Shown here: positions 25,438 to 35,123 of the stretch, in pieces
Position numbering within the stretch: position 1 is the first letter of the stretch
Layout: each line of letters begins with the position of its first letter
Assembly (NCBI GenBank): GCA_002840435.1
Contig: PHAT01000005.1
Span: 610,460 to 674,459, forward strand
DNA length: 64,000 bases
Direction: 5' to 3'
From: Deltaproteobacteria bacterium HGW-Deltaproteobacteria-6
GTDB taxonomy: Bacteria; Desulfobacterota; Syntrophia; Syntrophales; Smithellaceae
Notes under the pieces: generated by a model
Seen by the model: only the letters and a program-made list of their open reading frames with translations
Told to the model about the DNA's origin: nothing
The model's database searches: none
Translations under genes and position numbers: made by a program

Positions 25438-26370
25438 ATGAAAACAGTCGTTGTCGTCTGTAAAGATGTTATCCTGAATAATGTGATTGAACGGCGTCTG
25501 AAAGATATCTATCAGGTCGTCACTTTCCACAACATGCCTTCGGCGCTCGACTATGTTTATAATTCCATTCCCAACCTTATTGTCATGAGCATCACGGATG
25601 ATGATTCGCTGAGTCTCAATGTTTTGAACGATTTAAAATCCGACCCGATGTTCCAGCAGCTGCCGGTTCTGGCGGTTTTGCCTGAAAAATTTAGCATTAC
25701 CGATTGGACGCACCTGCTGGTGGAGGATTACATCCGCCGGCCGGATTTGGAAACGGATTTCATGGCGCGTGTGAATCTGTCCATCCTGCGTTCGGAGCGA
25801 ATCGTGGAAATCAACCCCCTGACCCGTCTGCCGGGCAATATTTCCATCAACAAGGAAATACAGGAGCGCATCGACGCTAAAAAAGAATTTGCCTTCGGCT
25901 ATGCCGATCTCGATTATTTCAAGCCCTTCAACGACCGCTATGGTTTCAGCCGCGGGGATGAGGTCATCAAGATGACCGGCCGCATTATTCTGGGCGTGAT
26001 CAAAAGCAAGCAGCCGCAGGGCAGTTTTATCGGCCATGTCGGCGGTGATGATTTTGTTTTCATCATTGATACGCCGCTGGTGGAAGAAGCGGCGGCAGAG
26101 ATCATCAAGGCTTTCGACAGTCTGATTATCGGACTGTATGACCACGCCGATTTGAAACAGGGCTTCATTAAATCCTTTGACCGCGCGGGCAAAGCCTCTC
26201 AATTTCCGGTGATGGGCATTTCCATCGGGATTACCGAAACGCGCAACCGCGCCTTTACACACTACGGAGAAATTACCGAAATCGCCGCCGATATGAAAAA
26301 ATTCGCGAAACGTTTTACGGGCAGTTGTTATAAAACCGATCAAAGGCAACCCGATCCGAAGCCGGGATAA
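25438..26370 (+). CDS. Receiver-like / degenerate GGDEF protein
   Basis: 310 aa. Residues ~1-115 fold like a receiver domain (VVVVCKDVILNNVIERRL, NLIVMSITDDDSLSLNVL, LPVLAVL) but the usual phospho-Asp position is not a clear DxxMP. Residues ~125-290 are a GGDEF domain: FAFGYADLDYFKPFNDRYGFSRGDEVI is excellent, but the active-site loop reads HVGGDDFVFI. The Glu of GG(D/E)EF is replaced by Asp and a usual DALT stretch is missing, so diguanylate cyclase activity is doubtful; c-di-GMP or GTP sensing is possible. It begins 4 nt after the HDOD gene and precedes a terminator. Confidence 0.82.
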   Translation: MKTVVVVCKDVILNNVIERRLKDIYQVVTFHNMPSALDYVYNSIPNLIVMSITDDDSLSLNVLNDLKSDPMFQQLPVLAVLPEKFSITDWTHLLVEDYIRRPDLETDFMARVNLSILRSERIVEINPLTRLPGNISINKEIQERIDAKKEFAFGYADLDYFKPFNDRYGFSRGDEVIKMTGRIILGVIKSKQPQGSFIGHVGGDDFVFIIDTPLVEEAAAEIIKAFDSLIIGLYDHADLKQGFIKSFDRAGKASQFPVMGISIGITETRNRAFTHYGEITEIAADMKKFAKRFTGSCYKTDQRQPDPKPG

Positions 26371-26427
26371 AGCGATGGACAACAAATGTCTTATGCAGCC
26401 ATTCAGCCGTCAATTTCGGAAGATGAT

Positions 26428-26449
26428 TAAACCGCGCAAAGCGGTTTTT
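26428..26449 (+). terminator. Rho-independent terminator
   Basis: AAACCGC-GCAAA-GCGGTTT followed by TT closes the PilZ-HDOD-GGDEF group. The stem of 7-8 bp is short but GC-rich. Confidence 0.75.
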
Positions 26450-26472
26450 AACTCATGAGAGGTTAATTACCA

Positions 26473-26889
26473 ATGGACGAAATGCTCGAACTGGGCCGGC
26501 AGGTTCTGGCGGCCCAACCCTTCAGTGTTTTGATTGGGGCGGAGTTAACCGGTTTTGCCGTCGGCAGCGCCGAATTGAAAGTGCCCATCAAGCATGAGCT
26601 CAAACAGCAGCACGGTTTTTTGCATGGCGGCGTCGTCAGTTACGCGGCGGACAATGCGCTGACCTATGTGGGAGGAAGTGTTTTGGGCCCGGCCGTGGTG
26701 ACGTCCGAATACAAGATCAACTACGTGCGGCCGGCGATGGGTGATTACATCATCGCGCGTGCAACCGCGGTTTACGTCGGAAAAACCCAGGCTGTCTGCC
26801 GGTGCGATGTTTTCGCCGTCAAAGACGCGAAAGAGAATCTGTGCGCGACAGCTCAGGGCACCATTACCAAACTTGGACAATCCAAATAG
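26473..26889 (+). CDS. PaaI-family hotdog thioesterase
   Basis: 138 aa, RBS GAGAGG. Hotdog fold with HGGVVSYAADNALTYVGGS around the catalytic region (HGG then D on the central helix), the strand SEYKINYVRPAMGD, and closing strands AVCRCDVFAVKDAKENLCATAQGTITK. Members hydrolyse acyl-CoA or aryl-CoA thioesters such as phenylacetyl-CoA derivatives in the cytosol. It is isolated between signalling genes, so the substrate cannot be inferred from context. Confidence 0.87.
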   Translation: MDEMLELGRQVLAAQPFSVLIGAELTGFAVGSAELKVPIKHELKQQHGFLHGGVVSYAADNALTYVGGSVLGPAVVTSEYKINYVRPAMGDYIIARATAVYVGKTQAVCRCDVFAVKDAKENLCATAQGTITKLGQSK

Positions 26890-27151
26890 CCGCGGCCCCG
26901 GAGGGGAGGGCCGCAGACGTCGTCTTCCACGGGCCTGCGGAGCGTTCCCCGGTGCTGCAAAATAGGGGCTTCCACAGGGCCATTCTTCAACCTTCTGTCT
27001 AAACATTCAATGAACCTGCCCTATTTTTCCAGGATAGCTGATATCCGGTCATCGTATTTCAAATAAAGGCATTTTTTGTAAATATTTGCTTGTAAAGACT
27101 ATGGATATTTGATTAATTAATGACGATAATGCGCATTGAAAAAGGTGAAAA

Positions 27152-29164
27152 ATGGAAGAGTCGTCGATGATCAATGATTTGCAATCTGAAATCAAACAGT
27201 TGAAACTGAACATTGCCAATTTTAAAGAGATTAACGGGGATCTTGAACATTTGCTGCACATGGTTTCCGATGGCATGCTGATGATCGGCAAAGAAGGACT
27301 GATTACCTACGTGAACAAAGCGCTGGAGCGGATTGTCGGTTGCAAAAGCCGGGAGATGATTGGGCAGCCTTTTGATGATCCGCGATGGAATTTAAAATGT
27401 GTTGACGGGGGATCGGGTCCGGAGGAGTCTGTTTTTCAAAGCGTTTTTGAGACGGGTCAGGAACTTACCGACAAAGTCTGCCGGATGGGGGTTGAGCAAG
27501 ACCATCAGCGGACTTTCATGATCAATACCACCATTCATCATGATGAACAAGGGCGCCTGGCGGGAATTGCCGCTATTGTTCGTGATTGCACGGAACTGAG
27601 CCGCGTGAAGGCGGAAAATCAGGAAATCAAAACCGTGTACGAACGTCTCGCGCATTACGCCGATGAGGCGATTTTCCGTATTCAGCCCGAAAACGGCCAA
27701 ATGGTCTACATCAATGACGCTGCGGAGAAAATTCTGGGGTATTCACTTGCCGACTATCTGGCGGATTCCAGAGTGCGGATGAAGGTGATCGATAACGAGC
27801 ATTTGAAAACCTGGATTGCCGCGGTCGACGAAAAACAGGGCGCAAAAAATGTTTTAAGAAATATTATCATGACCTGCACGGGCAACGAGGGGCAGACGGT
27901 GATAATGGAATTTACGGTGATCGCTGTCCGGAACGACGCGGGTGACATCCTGTATTTTGAATGCATCGGACGCGACATTACCGTGCGAAGGTTTATGGAG
28001 GCGGAACTGGCCAAAGCGCAGAAACTGGAATCGATCGGTCTTTTAGCCGGCGGCATCGCCCATGACTTCAATAATATCATGACGGCTGTTTTCGGCTCCC
28101 TGGCTCTGGCGAAAATGGAAGCCATTCCGGGCAGCTCGCTTTATACGCGATTGGTCAGCGCCGAAGAACACTGCATGAGAGCGAAGACGCTGACCCGGAA
28201 GCTGTTAACCTATTCCCGGGGAGGGTCTCCGCAGCGAAAAACCGCATCCATCGCTAATGTCATTCGCGATGCGGTCAATTTATCTTTAAGCGGGAAAAAT
28301 ATTGATTGCCGGTTTGATCTTCCCGATGATCTCTGGTCGGCGCAAATTGATGAGAGTCAAATGCATCAAGTGGTCCATTCCCTTGTAACCAACGCCGCCG
28401 AAGCCATGCCCCAGGGAGGCACCATTGAAATCGGAGCACAAAATGTGGATTTAACCGCGGATCAGATCCAGCCGCTCAAGTCGGGCCACTACATCAAATG
28501 GTTTGTCCGGGACCGGGGTGTGGGCATCTCTCAGGAGCACATGAAAAAACTCTTTGACCCTTACTTTACTACCAAGCAAATGGGCAGCGTCAAAGGAATG
28601 GGACTGGGGCTGGCTATTTGCTATTCGATTGTGAAGAGCCATGAAGGGATTATTATGGTCGACTCCACTCCCGGGAGCGGAACGACCTTTACGGTTTACA
28701 TTCCGGCATCCAACGGCGAAAAAGATGAAAAGAGACCGGCTGCCGCAAAAGAGGCGGAGGTCGCGCCCAGGCAGAATGTTCTTCTTGTTGATGATGAGCA
28801 AATCCTGCTGGATGTAACCGGCAGCATGCTGCAGCATATCGGCTACAATGTTGTAACGGCTAAAACACACGGCGACGCGATGGAGCATTATCGGCGGGCC
28901 AAGGAAGAAGGCAACCCTTTTTCGCTGATCATCATGGACTTGACCATGCGGGGCGATGAGGGAGGAGAAATCGCGATCGGCCGGTGGAAAAACGCCCACC
29001 CGGAAGTGAAAGCCGTGATTTCCAGCGGTTACATGAACGATCCGGTCATTGAAGAATACTGGAAATACGGCTTTGTCGGAGCCATGGTCAAACCTTACTC
29101 GCTTATGGAGCTGAAAAGTTCTCTGGAAAAAATCCTGGCCGGTACGGGTGACGCAAAAAATTAA
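27152..29164 (+). CDS. Cytoplasmic hybrid histidine kinase (PAS-PAS-HisKA-HATPase-REC)
   Basis: 670 aa, without membrane segments. A short N-terminal coiled coil leads into PAS 1 (LHMVSDGMLMIGKEGLITYVNKALERIVG) and PAS 2 (ADEAIFRIQPENGQMVYINDAAEKILGY). The kinase core has phospho-acceptor His304 in LAGGIAHDFNNIMT, an N box in LVTNAAEAMPQGG, G boxes in DRGVGIS and KGMGLGLA. The C-terminal receiver has Asp596 in LIIMDLTMRGDEGG. The HDFNN type of H box is typical of NtrB-like and many deltaproteobacterial kinases. No transcriptional response regulator is adjacent; the next genes are metabolic (fbp, fba), 9 nt away. Confidence 0.92.
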   Translation: MEESSMINDLQSEIKQLKLNIANFKEINGDLEHLLHMVSDGMLMIGKEGLITYVNKALERIVGCKSREMIGQPFDDPRWNLKCVDGGSGPEESVFQSVFETGQELTDKVCRMGVEQDHQRTFMINTTIHHDEQGRLAGIAAIVRDCTELSRVKAENQEIKTVYERLAHYADEAIFRIQPENGQMVYINDAAEKILGYSLADYLADSRVRMKVIDNEHLKTWIAAVDEKQGAKNVLRNIIMTCTGNEGQTVIMEFTVIAVRNDAGDILYFECIGRDITVRRFMEAELAKAQKLESIGLLAGGIAHDFNNIMTAVFGSLALAKMEAIPGSSLYTRLVSAEEHCMRAKTLTRKLLTYSRGGSPQRKTASIANVIRDAVNLSLSGKNIDCRFDLPDDLWSAQIDESQMHQVVHSLVTNAAEAMPQGGTIEIGAQNVDLTADQIQPLKSGHYIKWFVRDRGVGISQEHMKKLFDPYFTTKQMGSVKGMGLGLAICYSIVKSHEGIIMVDSTPGSGTTFTVYIPASNGEKDEKRPAAAKEAEVAPRQNVLLVDDEQILLDVTGSMLQHIGYNVVTAKTHGDAMEHYRRAKEEGNPFSLIIMDLTMRGDEGGEIAIGRWKNAHPEVKAVISSGYMNDPVIEEYWKYGFVGAMVKPYSLMELKSSLEKILAGTGDAKN

Positions 29165-29173
29165 GGAGACGCT

Positions 29174-30112
29174 ATGGGCGAAGGCATAAATGATTACACA
29201 AAAAATATTGTTGATCTGAGACGCCACATGTGGAGGGAAGGCATCGAAGTGGAATTGCGGCGGCTGATCTGGCAGATTGCCGTGGTCGGCAAGTATATCT
29301 CCGCCAAAATCCATGAATCCAACCGCAAGCTGGCCGGGTTTAAAAATATTTACGGTGAGGAACAACTGGCTCTGGATCGCGTCACCGACGATATCCTGAA
29401 AAACAAATTACAAAACTCCGGGTTTGTGAGCCACTATGCTTCCGAGGAACTGGAAGACATCGTGGCCATCGGCACGGGCCGGGAGAAATATATTGTCACC
29501 GCCGACCCGCTTGACGGTTCGTCGCTGGTGGACACCAATCTGGCCATCGGGACGATTATCGGCATTCATCAGAAATCTATTTTTGATTGCGGAAGGAATT
29601 CGATGGTGGCCGCGCTTTACATTACTTACGGTCCGCTGATCACGATGATTTATTCGGCGGGCAAGGGCACCCATGAGTTTGTTCTGGACCGGGAAGGGGA
29701 ATATGTCCTTTCCGAAGAAAAAATTCAGCTCAAGGAAAAAGGATCCATCTTTTCACCGGGCGGCTTGCGTAAAGACTGGACGGACGCACATCTGAGGTTT
29801 GTTGAGAAACTGGAGCAGGACGGCTATAAACTGAGATACAGCGGCGGGTTCGTTCCCGATATCAATCAGGTCCTGATTAAAAAGGGCGGCCTGTTTACCT
29901 ATCCCGCGCTGAAAAAATCGCCTCAGGGGAAGCTGCGTCTGTTGTTTGAACTGCAGCCGATGGCTTTTATTACGGAACAGGCGGGCGGGCTGGCTACGGA
30001 CGGCAAAGACGATATTTTATCCCTGAAAGTAACATCGGTTAATCAGTGTTCGCCGATTTACATCGGCTCTGCGGCGGAAGTGACGATGGCGGGACAATTC
30101 CTGTCGCAATAA
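29174..30112 (+). CDS. fbp: Fructose-1,6-bisphosphatase, class 1
   Basis: 312 aa, RBS AAGGAG 5 nt before ATG. The metal and phosphate-binding motif VTADPLDGSSLVDTNLAIGTI is canonical for class I FBPases, preceded by ASEELEDIV. The substrate-binding strand YSGGFVPDINQVLIKKGGLF is present. It hydrolyses fructose 1,6-bisphosphate to fructose 6-phosphate, the committing step of gluconeogenesis, in the cytosol. The aldolase gene follows 22 nt downstream, so both make a small gluconeogenic module that seems to share a transcript with the upstream kinase. Confidence 0.94.
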   Translation: MGEGINDYTKNIVDLRRHMWREGIEVELRRLIWQIAVVGKYISAKIHESNRKLAGFKNIYGEEQLALDRVTDDILKNKLQNSGFVSHYASEELEDIVAIGTGREKYIVTADPLDGSSLVDTNLAIGTIIGIHQKSIFDCGRNSMVAALYITYGPLITMIYSAGKGTHEFVLDREGEYVLSEEKIQLKEKGSIFSPGGLRKDWTDAHLRFVEKLEQDGYKLRYSGGFVPDINQVLIKKGGLFTYPALKKSPQGKLRLLFELQPMAFITEQAGGLATDGKDDILSLKVTSVNQCSPIYIGSAAEVTMAGQFLSQ

Positions 30113-30134
30113 TTACAGCATATAAGGAGCAGCC

Positions 30135-31529
30135 ATGATTTACGAAAACAAAGATCAATTGAAAAAAGGATGCGAAAACATACTCGCCTGTGAAGACGGT
30201 GATGTCCGCATTTTAGATGAAGGCGGGTTTCAGAGTAAATTAATCGATGATTTGATCTATACGGTCGTGTTCAGCCCCGATCCCGGAACGAAGGAAGCTG
30301 CGGCTTTTCTGATCCGCCGGGGAGCGGCGGCGCTGGGGATTATGTCCGCGTCGATTCAATCACTCTATGAGGCGATGGGCCGCAGAGAGGTTGGCGGTTT
30401 CACCGTTCCGGCCATCAATCTCCGCGGGATGACCTACGATGTCGCGCAGGCTGTTTTCCGCGCCGCCATGAAAGGGGACGTGGGACCGGTCCTTTTTGAA
30501 ATTGCCCGTTCGGAAATCGACTACACCAGTCAAAGACCGCAGGAATATACCTGTGCGATCACTGCGGCGGCCGTCAAATCCGGCTGGCGCGGCCCGATTT
30601 TTATTCAGGGCGATCATTTTCAGATGAATGCCAAGAAATTTGCCGCGGATGCGGATAAAGAAACGCAAACGGTCAAGAACCTGATCTGGGAAGCCATTGA
30701 AGGCGGATTTTATAATATTGACATTGATACCTCCACGCTGGTTGATTTGTCTCAACCCACGATCAAAGACCAGCAGAGAACCAATTTCTCGCTCGCAGCG
30801 GAGCTGACCACCATGATTCGTGATCTGGAACCGGAAGGCGTTACCGTTTCGGTGGGCGGCGAGATCGGCGAGGTGGGCGGTAAAAACAGCACAGTGGAAG
30901 AACTGCAGGCCTACATGGACGGTTACCTCGAAGAACTCAAAAAGCGCGGCGATGACTTCAAGGGGATCAGCAAGATCAGCGTGCAGACCGGAACAACGCA
31001 CGGCGGCATCCCGCTGGCCGACGGCACGGTCGCGAAAGTCAAGATTGATTTCGACGTTTTGGAAAAATTGTCTGAAATGTCCCGCTTGAAATACGGTTTG
31101 TCCGGTGCGGTTCAACACGGCGCATCAACCCTGCCCGACGAGGCGTTTGACCGTTTTCCCGCCACCGGCACCGCCGAGATTCATCTCGCGACAGGGTTTC
31201 AGAATATGATCCTGGACAGCAAAAAATTTCCGGCGGATCTGCGGGCGAAAATTTATGATTATCTGAAAGCCAACATGCAGGACGAGCGGAAAGAAAAAGA
31301 TACGGAAGAACAATTTATTTACAAGACCCGCAAGAAGGTCTTCGGGCCGTTCAAACTGGAATTGTGGCATCTGCCGGCGGATATCCGTAACAGCATCTGC
31401 GCCGAGCTGGAGCGCCAATTTGCATTTCTGTTTGACAAGCTCAAGGTCAACGGCACCAGGGGCCTTATGGATCAATATATTAAACCGGTTGACGTACCGT
31501 TGAAAATGCCCGCATCACTGAAGGGCTAG
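30135..31529 (+). CDS. fba: Class II fructose-bisphosphate aldolase (long form)
   Basis: 464 aa, longer than the ~345 aa of typical class II enzymes because of an N-terminal extension of about 75 residues and a C-terminal helical extension. The zinc site is visible in FIQGDHFQMN (His ligand and catalytic Asp region) and in the second His of TGTTHGG; the phosphate loop is SVGGEIGEVGG. The region from GFTVPAINLRGMTYDVAQAVFRAA starts the catalytic barrel. It condenses dihydroxyacetone phosphate and glyceraldehyde 3-phosphate. Pairing with fbp argues for a gluconeogenic role. Confidence 0.87.
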   Translation: MIYENKDQLKKGCENILACEDGDVRILDEGGFQSKLIDDLIYTVVFSPDPGTKEAAAFLIRRGAAALGIMSASIQSLYEAMGRREVGGFTVPAINLRGMTYDVAQAVFRAAMKGDVGPVLFEIARSEIDYTSQRPQEYTCAITAAAVKSGWRGPIFIQGDHFQMNAKKFAADADKETQTVKNLIWEAIEGGFYNIDIDTSTLVDLSQPTIKDQQRTNFSLAAELTTMIRDLEPEGVTVSVGGEIGEVGGKNSTVEELQAYMDGYLEELKKRGDDFKGISKISVQTGTTHGGIPLADGTVAKVKIDFDVLEKLSEMSRLKYGLSGAVQHGASTLPDEAFDRFPATGTAEIHLATGFQNMILDSKKFPADLRAKIYDYLKANMQDERKEKDTEEQFIYKTRKKVFGPFKLELWHLPADIRNSICAELERQFAFLFDKLKVNGTRGLMDQYIKPVDVPLKMPASLKG

Positions 31530-31553
31530 ACGCAGGCAGGATTGAGCTGAATC

Positions 31554-32582
31554 ATGAAAGCGGCTGTTCTGGAGAAAATTACGAGCATTCGTGAGAATCC
31601 ACAGCCGCTTTCTTTTGTGGATCTTCCCGAACCCGTGCCTGCGGAGAGGCAGCTTCTGATTCGCGTTGCCGCCTGCGGCGTCTGCCATACCGAACTCGAC
31701 GAAATCGAAGGCCGGACGCCCCCATCCTCATTGCCGTTTATTCTGGGACATCAGATTGTCGGCACTGTGCAAAAGTGCGGTCCGTGTGCCGTAAAATTTT
31801 CCGAAGGTCAGAGAGTCGGGATCGGCTGGATCGGGCAGGCCTGCGGCCAGTGTGCGGCTTGCCGGCTCGGCCTGGAAAATCTCTGTCCGGATTTTAAAGC
31901 AACCGGAAGGGATTTGCCCGGTGGTTACGCGCAATATGTAACGGTGGCGGAGGATTTCGCTTTTCTCATCCCGTCTGTTTTTTCCGATAGTGAGGCCGCG
32001 CCGCTTTTATGCGCGGGCGCCATCGGCTGGCGGTCGCTTCGCCTGGCCGGTCTTTGCAACGGCGATCCTCTGGGGCTTACGGGTTTTGGTGCGTCGGCTC
32101 ATCTGGTTTTGCAGCTGGCCCGTCACCTTTATCCCGATTCCCGCATATTTGTTTTTGCCCGCGCCGCGAGCGAGCGGAATTTTGCACTGGATCTGGGCTC
32201 GGCTTGGGCCGGCGATACAGGCGAGAAAAGCCCGCAGAAGCTTTCCGCGATCATTGACACGACGCCCGTGTGGAAGCCGGTCCTCGAAGCATTGGAAAAT
32301 CTGGCGCCCGGCGGCAGGCTGGTGATTAACGCCATCCGCAAGGAGGAAACGGATAAGGAACAGCTGCTGCGGCTCGACTATCCGCTGCATCTGTGGCAGG
32401 AAAAAGAAATTAAAAGCGTGGCGAATGTGGCGCGCCGGGACATTGAAGAATTTCTGGAATTCGCCGCGCGCATCCCCATCATTCCCGACATCGAGGAATA
32501 TCCGTTTGCCGACGCCAACCGGGCGCTTGCGGAATTAAAAGCCGGGCAAATACGCGGCGCGAAAGTGTTGAAAATGGACTAG
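31554..32582 (+). CDS. Zinc-dependent alcohol dehydrogenase family protein
   Basis: 342 aa MDR dehydrogenase. Catalytic zinc ligands are in ACGVCHTELDE and LGHQIVG; the structural zinc loop CGQCAACRLGLENLC is complete. The Rossmann part has LTGFGASAHLVLQLA in place of the usual GxGxxG, which is a feature of a subgroup of these enzymes. The C-terminus ends EIQRAKVLKMD-like (GAKVLKMD). Substrate probably a short or medium-chain alcohol or aldehyde. It follows the aldolase gene by 24 nt. Confidence 0.87.
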   Translation: MKAAVLEKITSIRENPQPLSFVDLPEPVPAERQLLIRVAACGVCHTELDEIEGRTPPSSLPFILGHQIVGTVQKCGPCAVKFSEGQRVGIGWIGQACGQCAACRLGLENLCPDFKATGRDLPGGYAQYVTVAEDFAFLIPSVFSDSEAAPLLCAGAIGWRSLRLAGLCNGDPLGLTGFGASAHLVLQLARHLYPDSRIFVFARAASERNFALDLGSAWAGDTGEKSPQKLSAIIDTTPVWKPVLEALENLAPGGRLVINAIRKEETDKEQLLRLDYPLHLWQEKEIKSVANVARRDIEEFLEFAARIPIIPDIEEYPFADANRALAELKAGQIRGAKVLKMD

Positions 32583-32609
32583 CACCAACTACGAGCTACG
32601 AGATACGTC

Positions 32610-33455
32610 TTAACTTCCTGCCTGCCAGCTTGCCATATACTCTAATGATTTGATCGACGGTGCGGAATCGTCCTGACGCCAGCTTCCGGCAAGCCCCGAC
32701 TCTTTGAGAGTCAAGTCAAAGTGGCACATGGCGATGCCGATATCGATTTCCTGCAGGGAAACATCCCGCATGTGGCGGTATCCGAAGGCTCGCGATAGAT
32801 AAAACAAAAAAGTATTCCGGGCCGGTTCATAGACGATTCGCCAGGGTTGTTTATTGGAAGCCGAAGGCGCCAGACGCACGTTTTCCAGCGCTTCACGGTA
32901 TGTCCCTGCATCTTCGGGCGAAAGTGGATTTGCGACACTGCCGTTAAAGAAAAGGGCAGACCAGGGCTGGCGGTGGTCGGAGCCGGCAATGCCGCGCATG
33001 ACGCGTTCGGTCAGACTGCGGCGTTTCGCCGCGTAGCCGATGGGGGTGACGGTTGGCAGCAGCTCGTTTCGCCGCATTCCCGCTGCGCGTCCGAAGGCGC
33101 TGATTGCAAAAGTGCCGCCCATCCAACAGGTGCTCAAACCCAGTTCGGTGGCTTTTAAGATGAGTTTTTCCTTGCAGTAACCGTAATCCTGAGTGGCCAT
33201 CGGCGCGGGACTGATCATGCCCGCCAGATACAGATGAGCATTTTTAATCACGCCATAAGTCCCCAGTTTTTTCCAGTCGTCGCGGGAAAACGTGTCCATG
33301 GAGATCAAAACGAAGCGCGGGCTGTTCCCGAAAGGTCCCTTTTGGGGGGCGCTGACTGTTTGCCGGAAACTCTGCAAAACGGATTCTTCGACCTGATCAG
33401 CCGAATAGGAACGGCACGAATAACGCTTTTGAATGATTTCCGTTATGGACGTCAA
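32610..33455 (-). CDS. Nitroreductase family protein
   Basis: 281 aa from a TTG start that is preceded by a perfect AGGAGG. The FMN-binding opening IIQKRYSCRSYSADQVEES is typical, followed by GPFGNSPRFVLISM, then AELGLSTCWMGGTF-like KATELGLSTCWMGGTF and a late APSASNKQPWRIVYEP segment, which contains the SxNxQPW FMN contact. The order of these segments (a second NKQPW block near residue 200) makes it longer than standard ~190-220 aa nitroreductases. It is convergent with the ADH gene. Substrate unknown. Confidence 0.82.
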   Translation of the reverse strand: MTSITEIIQKRYSCRSYSADQVEESVLQSFRQTVSAPQKGPFGNSPRFVLISMDTFSRDDWKKLGTYGVIKNAHLYLAGMISPAPMATQDYGYCKEKLILKATELGLSTCWMGGTFAISAFGRAAGMRRNELLPTVTPIGYAAKRRSLTERVMRGIAGSDHRQPWSALFFNGSVANPLSPEDAGTYREALENVRLAPSASNKQPWRIVYEPARNTFLFYLSRAFGYRHMRDVSLQEIDIGIAMCHFDLTLKESGLAGSWRQDDSAPSIKSLEYMASWQAGS

Positions 33456-33554
33456 GAGGCCTCCTGAAAAATGTTATTGGCAAAATCCCGCGGGTATTCT
33501 ATACTAATAACCGGAATATTTCACATTAAATCATGAGCCGTATGAGGAGTAATC

Positions 33555-35123
33555 ATGAAACTGGCCACCGTGGAACAAATGCGAAAAATGGATCGTTACG
33601 CGATCGAAAAACTGGGAATTGCCGAAGAAATTTTGATGGAAAACGCGGCGCTGGCATCGGTTGCGCTGCTTGCGAAGGCATTCGGCATTCGCGGCAGGAA
33701 ATTTGTGATTTTCTGCGGCGCGGGTAATAACGGCGGCGACGGACTGGCTGTGGCGCGCCTGATAATGTCCGCAGGAGGCCAGTCAAAAGTCCTGCTGACG
33801 GCTTCTCCCAAGAAATACAGCGGCGCGGCTAAAACGAATTACGATATTCTTTGCAACCTGTCCGGCGATATTCAACTGTTAACCAGAGCCGATGAAGCCA
33901 GAGCAGACATCTTTCACTGTGATGCCGTTGTGGATGCGATTTTTGGCACGGGACTGGACCGCGATGTCAAGGGGTTGGCTGCGGATGTCATTGCGCTCAT
34001 TAATGGATGCGGCCGGCCTGTTTTGAGCCTGGACATCCCCTCCGGCATTTCCGGCGATACGGGAAGGGTGATGGGTGTTGCCGTCAGGGCTTCGCATACG
34101 CTTGCTTTCGGATTGCCGAAAATCGGCAATCTGCTTTATCCCGGCTATGAACATTGCGGCGTCCTTTCCGTGACGCACATTTCTTTCCCGCCGTCACTTT
34201 ATGACCGCGCCGATCTGACAGTGGAAACCAATGACAGGGTTTTGCTGCCGCCCCGGTCCGTCGAAGCCTACAAAGGCTTAATGGGCGATGTTTTATTTAT
34301 TGCCGGCGGCGCCAACTACTTCGGCGCACCGTATTTTTCCGCCATGTCTTTTTTGAAAGCGGGCGGCGGCTATGCAAGGCTGGCCGCTCCGGCGTCGATT
34401 ATTCCTTTTATCGCGCAGTCCGGCCGTGAAATCGTTTATCTCCCGCAGCGGGAAACCGCAACGTTCAGCTTGTCGCTCAAGTCCAAACCGGAATTGCTTG
34501 CTCTGGCGGACAAGGCCGACATGGTGGTAATCGGTCCGGGGCTTTCTTTGCAGGATGAAACAACAAAACTGGTCCGCGAGCTGTCTTCGGTCATTGCAAA
34601 ACCGCTGTTGATTGACGGAGACGGTTTAACGGCCATTGCCGAGCGGCCGGAGATATTACTCAAAAGAAAAGCGGCAACGATTCTGACGCCTCACGCGGGT
34701 GAAATGGCGCGTCTGGCGCGCAAAACCGTAGCCGAGGTGAATGCCGATAAAATCAGTATTTTACGGGAGACGGCTGCAAAGATGAACGCTACGGTTGTTT
34801 TCAAAGGCGCGCATTCGCTGATCGGCCTTGCGGACGGCCGGGTGTATGTCAATTTAAGCGGCAATCCGGGCATGGCGACGGCCGGAAGCGGCGACGTCCT
34901 GACCGGCTGCATTGCGGCCATGCATGGTCTGGGTTTAAGTCCGGAACTGGCAACACGCAAAGGTGTTTTTCTGCACGGCTATGCCGGAAACCTGGCCGCC
35001 GCACAGAAAGGCGAAGACGGCATCGTCGCGACGGATATCCTGGAACAAATGCCTGCGGCATTAAAGGATGATCGCGCCTGCGCGGTGGCTGAGAAATATT
35101 TTGCGCCGCCTGTCATCTTGTAG
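33555..35123 (+). CDS. nnr: Bifunctional NAD(P)H-hydrate repair enzyme (epimerase and dehydratase)
   Basis: 522 aa. The N-terminal YjeF/NnrE domain has FCGAGNNGGDGLAVARLI and DAIFGTGLDRDVKG and epimerises NAD(P)HX; the C-terminal NnrD domain has VLFIAGGANYFGAPYFSA, VIGPGLS, LIDGDGLTAI, LTPHAGEMARL and GNPGMATAGSGDVLTGCIAA and dehydrates it with ADP or ATP. RBS GAGGAG is 6 nt before the ATG. The enzyme restores damaged nicotinamide cofactors in the cytosol and is a housekeeping gene. Confidence 0.95.
   Translation: MKLATVEQMRKMDRYAIEKLGIAEEILMENAALASVALLAKAFGIRGRKFVIFCGAGNNGGDGLAVARLIMSAGGQSKVLLTASPKKYSGAAKTNYDILCNLSGDIQLLTRADEARADIFHCDAVVDAIFGTGLDRDVKGLAADVIALINGCGRPVLSLDIPSGISGDTGRVMGVAVRASHTLAFGLPKIGNLLYPGYEHCGVLSVTHISFPPSLYDRADLTVETNDRVLLPPRSVEAYKGLMGDVLFIAGGANYFGAPYFSAMSFLKAGGGYARLAAPASIIPFIAQSGREIVYLPQRETATFSLSLKSKPELLALADKADMVVIGPGLSLQDETTKLVRELSSVIAKPLLIDGDGLTAIAERPEILLKRKAATILTPHAGEMARLARKTVAEVNADKISILRETAAKMNATVVFKGAHSLIGLADGRVYVNLSGNPGMATAGSGDVLTGCIAAMHGLGLSPELATRKGVFLHGYAGNLAAAQKGEDGIVATDILEQMPAALKDDRACAVAEKYFAPPVIL

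Noticed and set aside
32586-32606. Short CTACGAG repeats after the ADH gene
   Set aside because: Only about two and a half 7-bp units; too short to call a repeat element.
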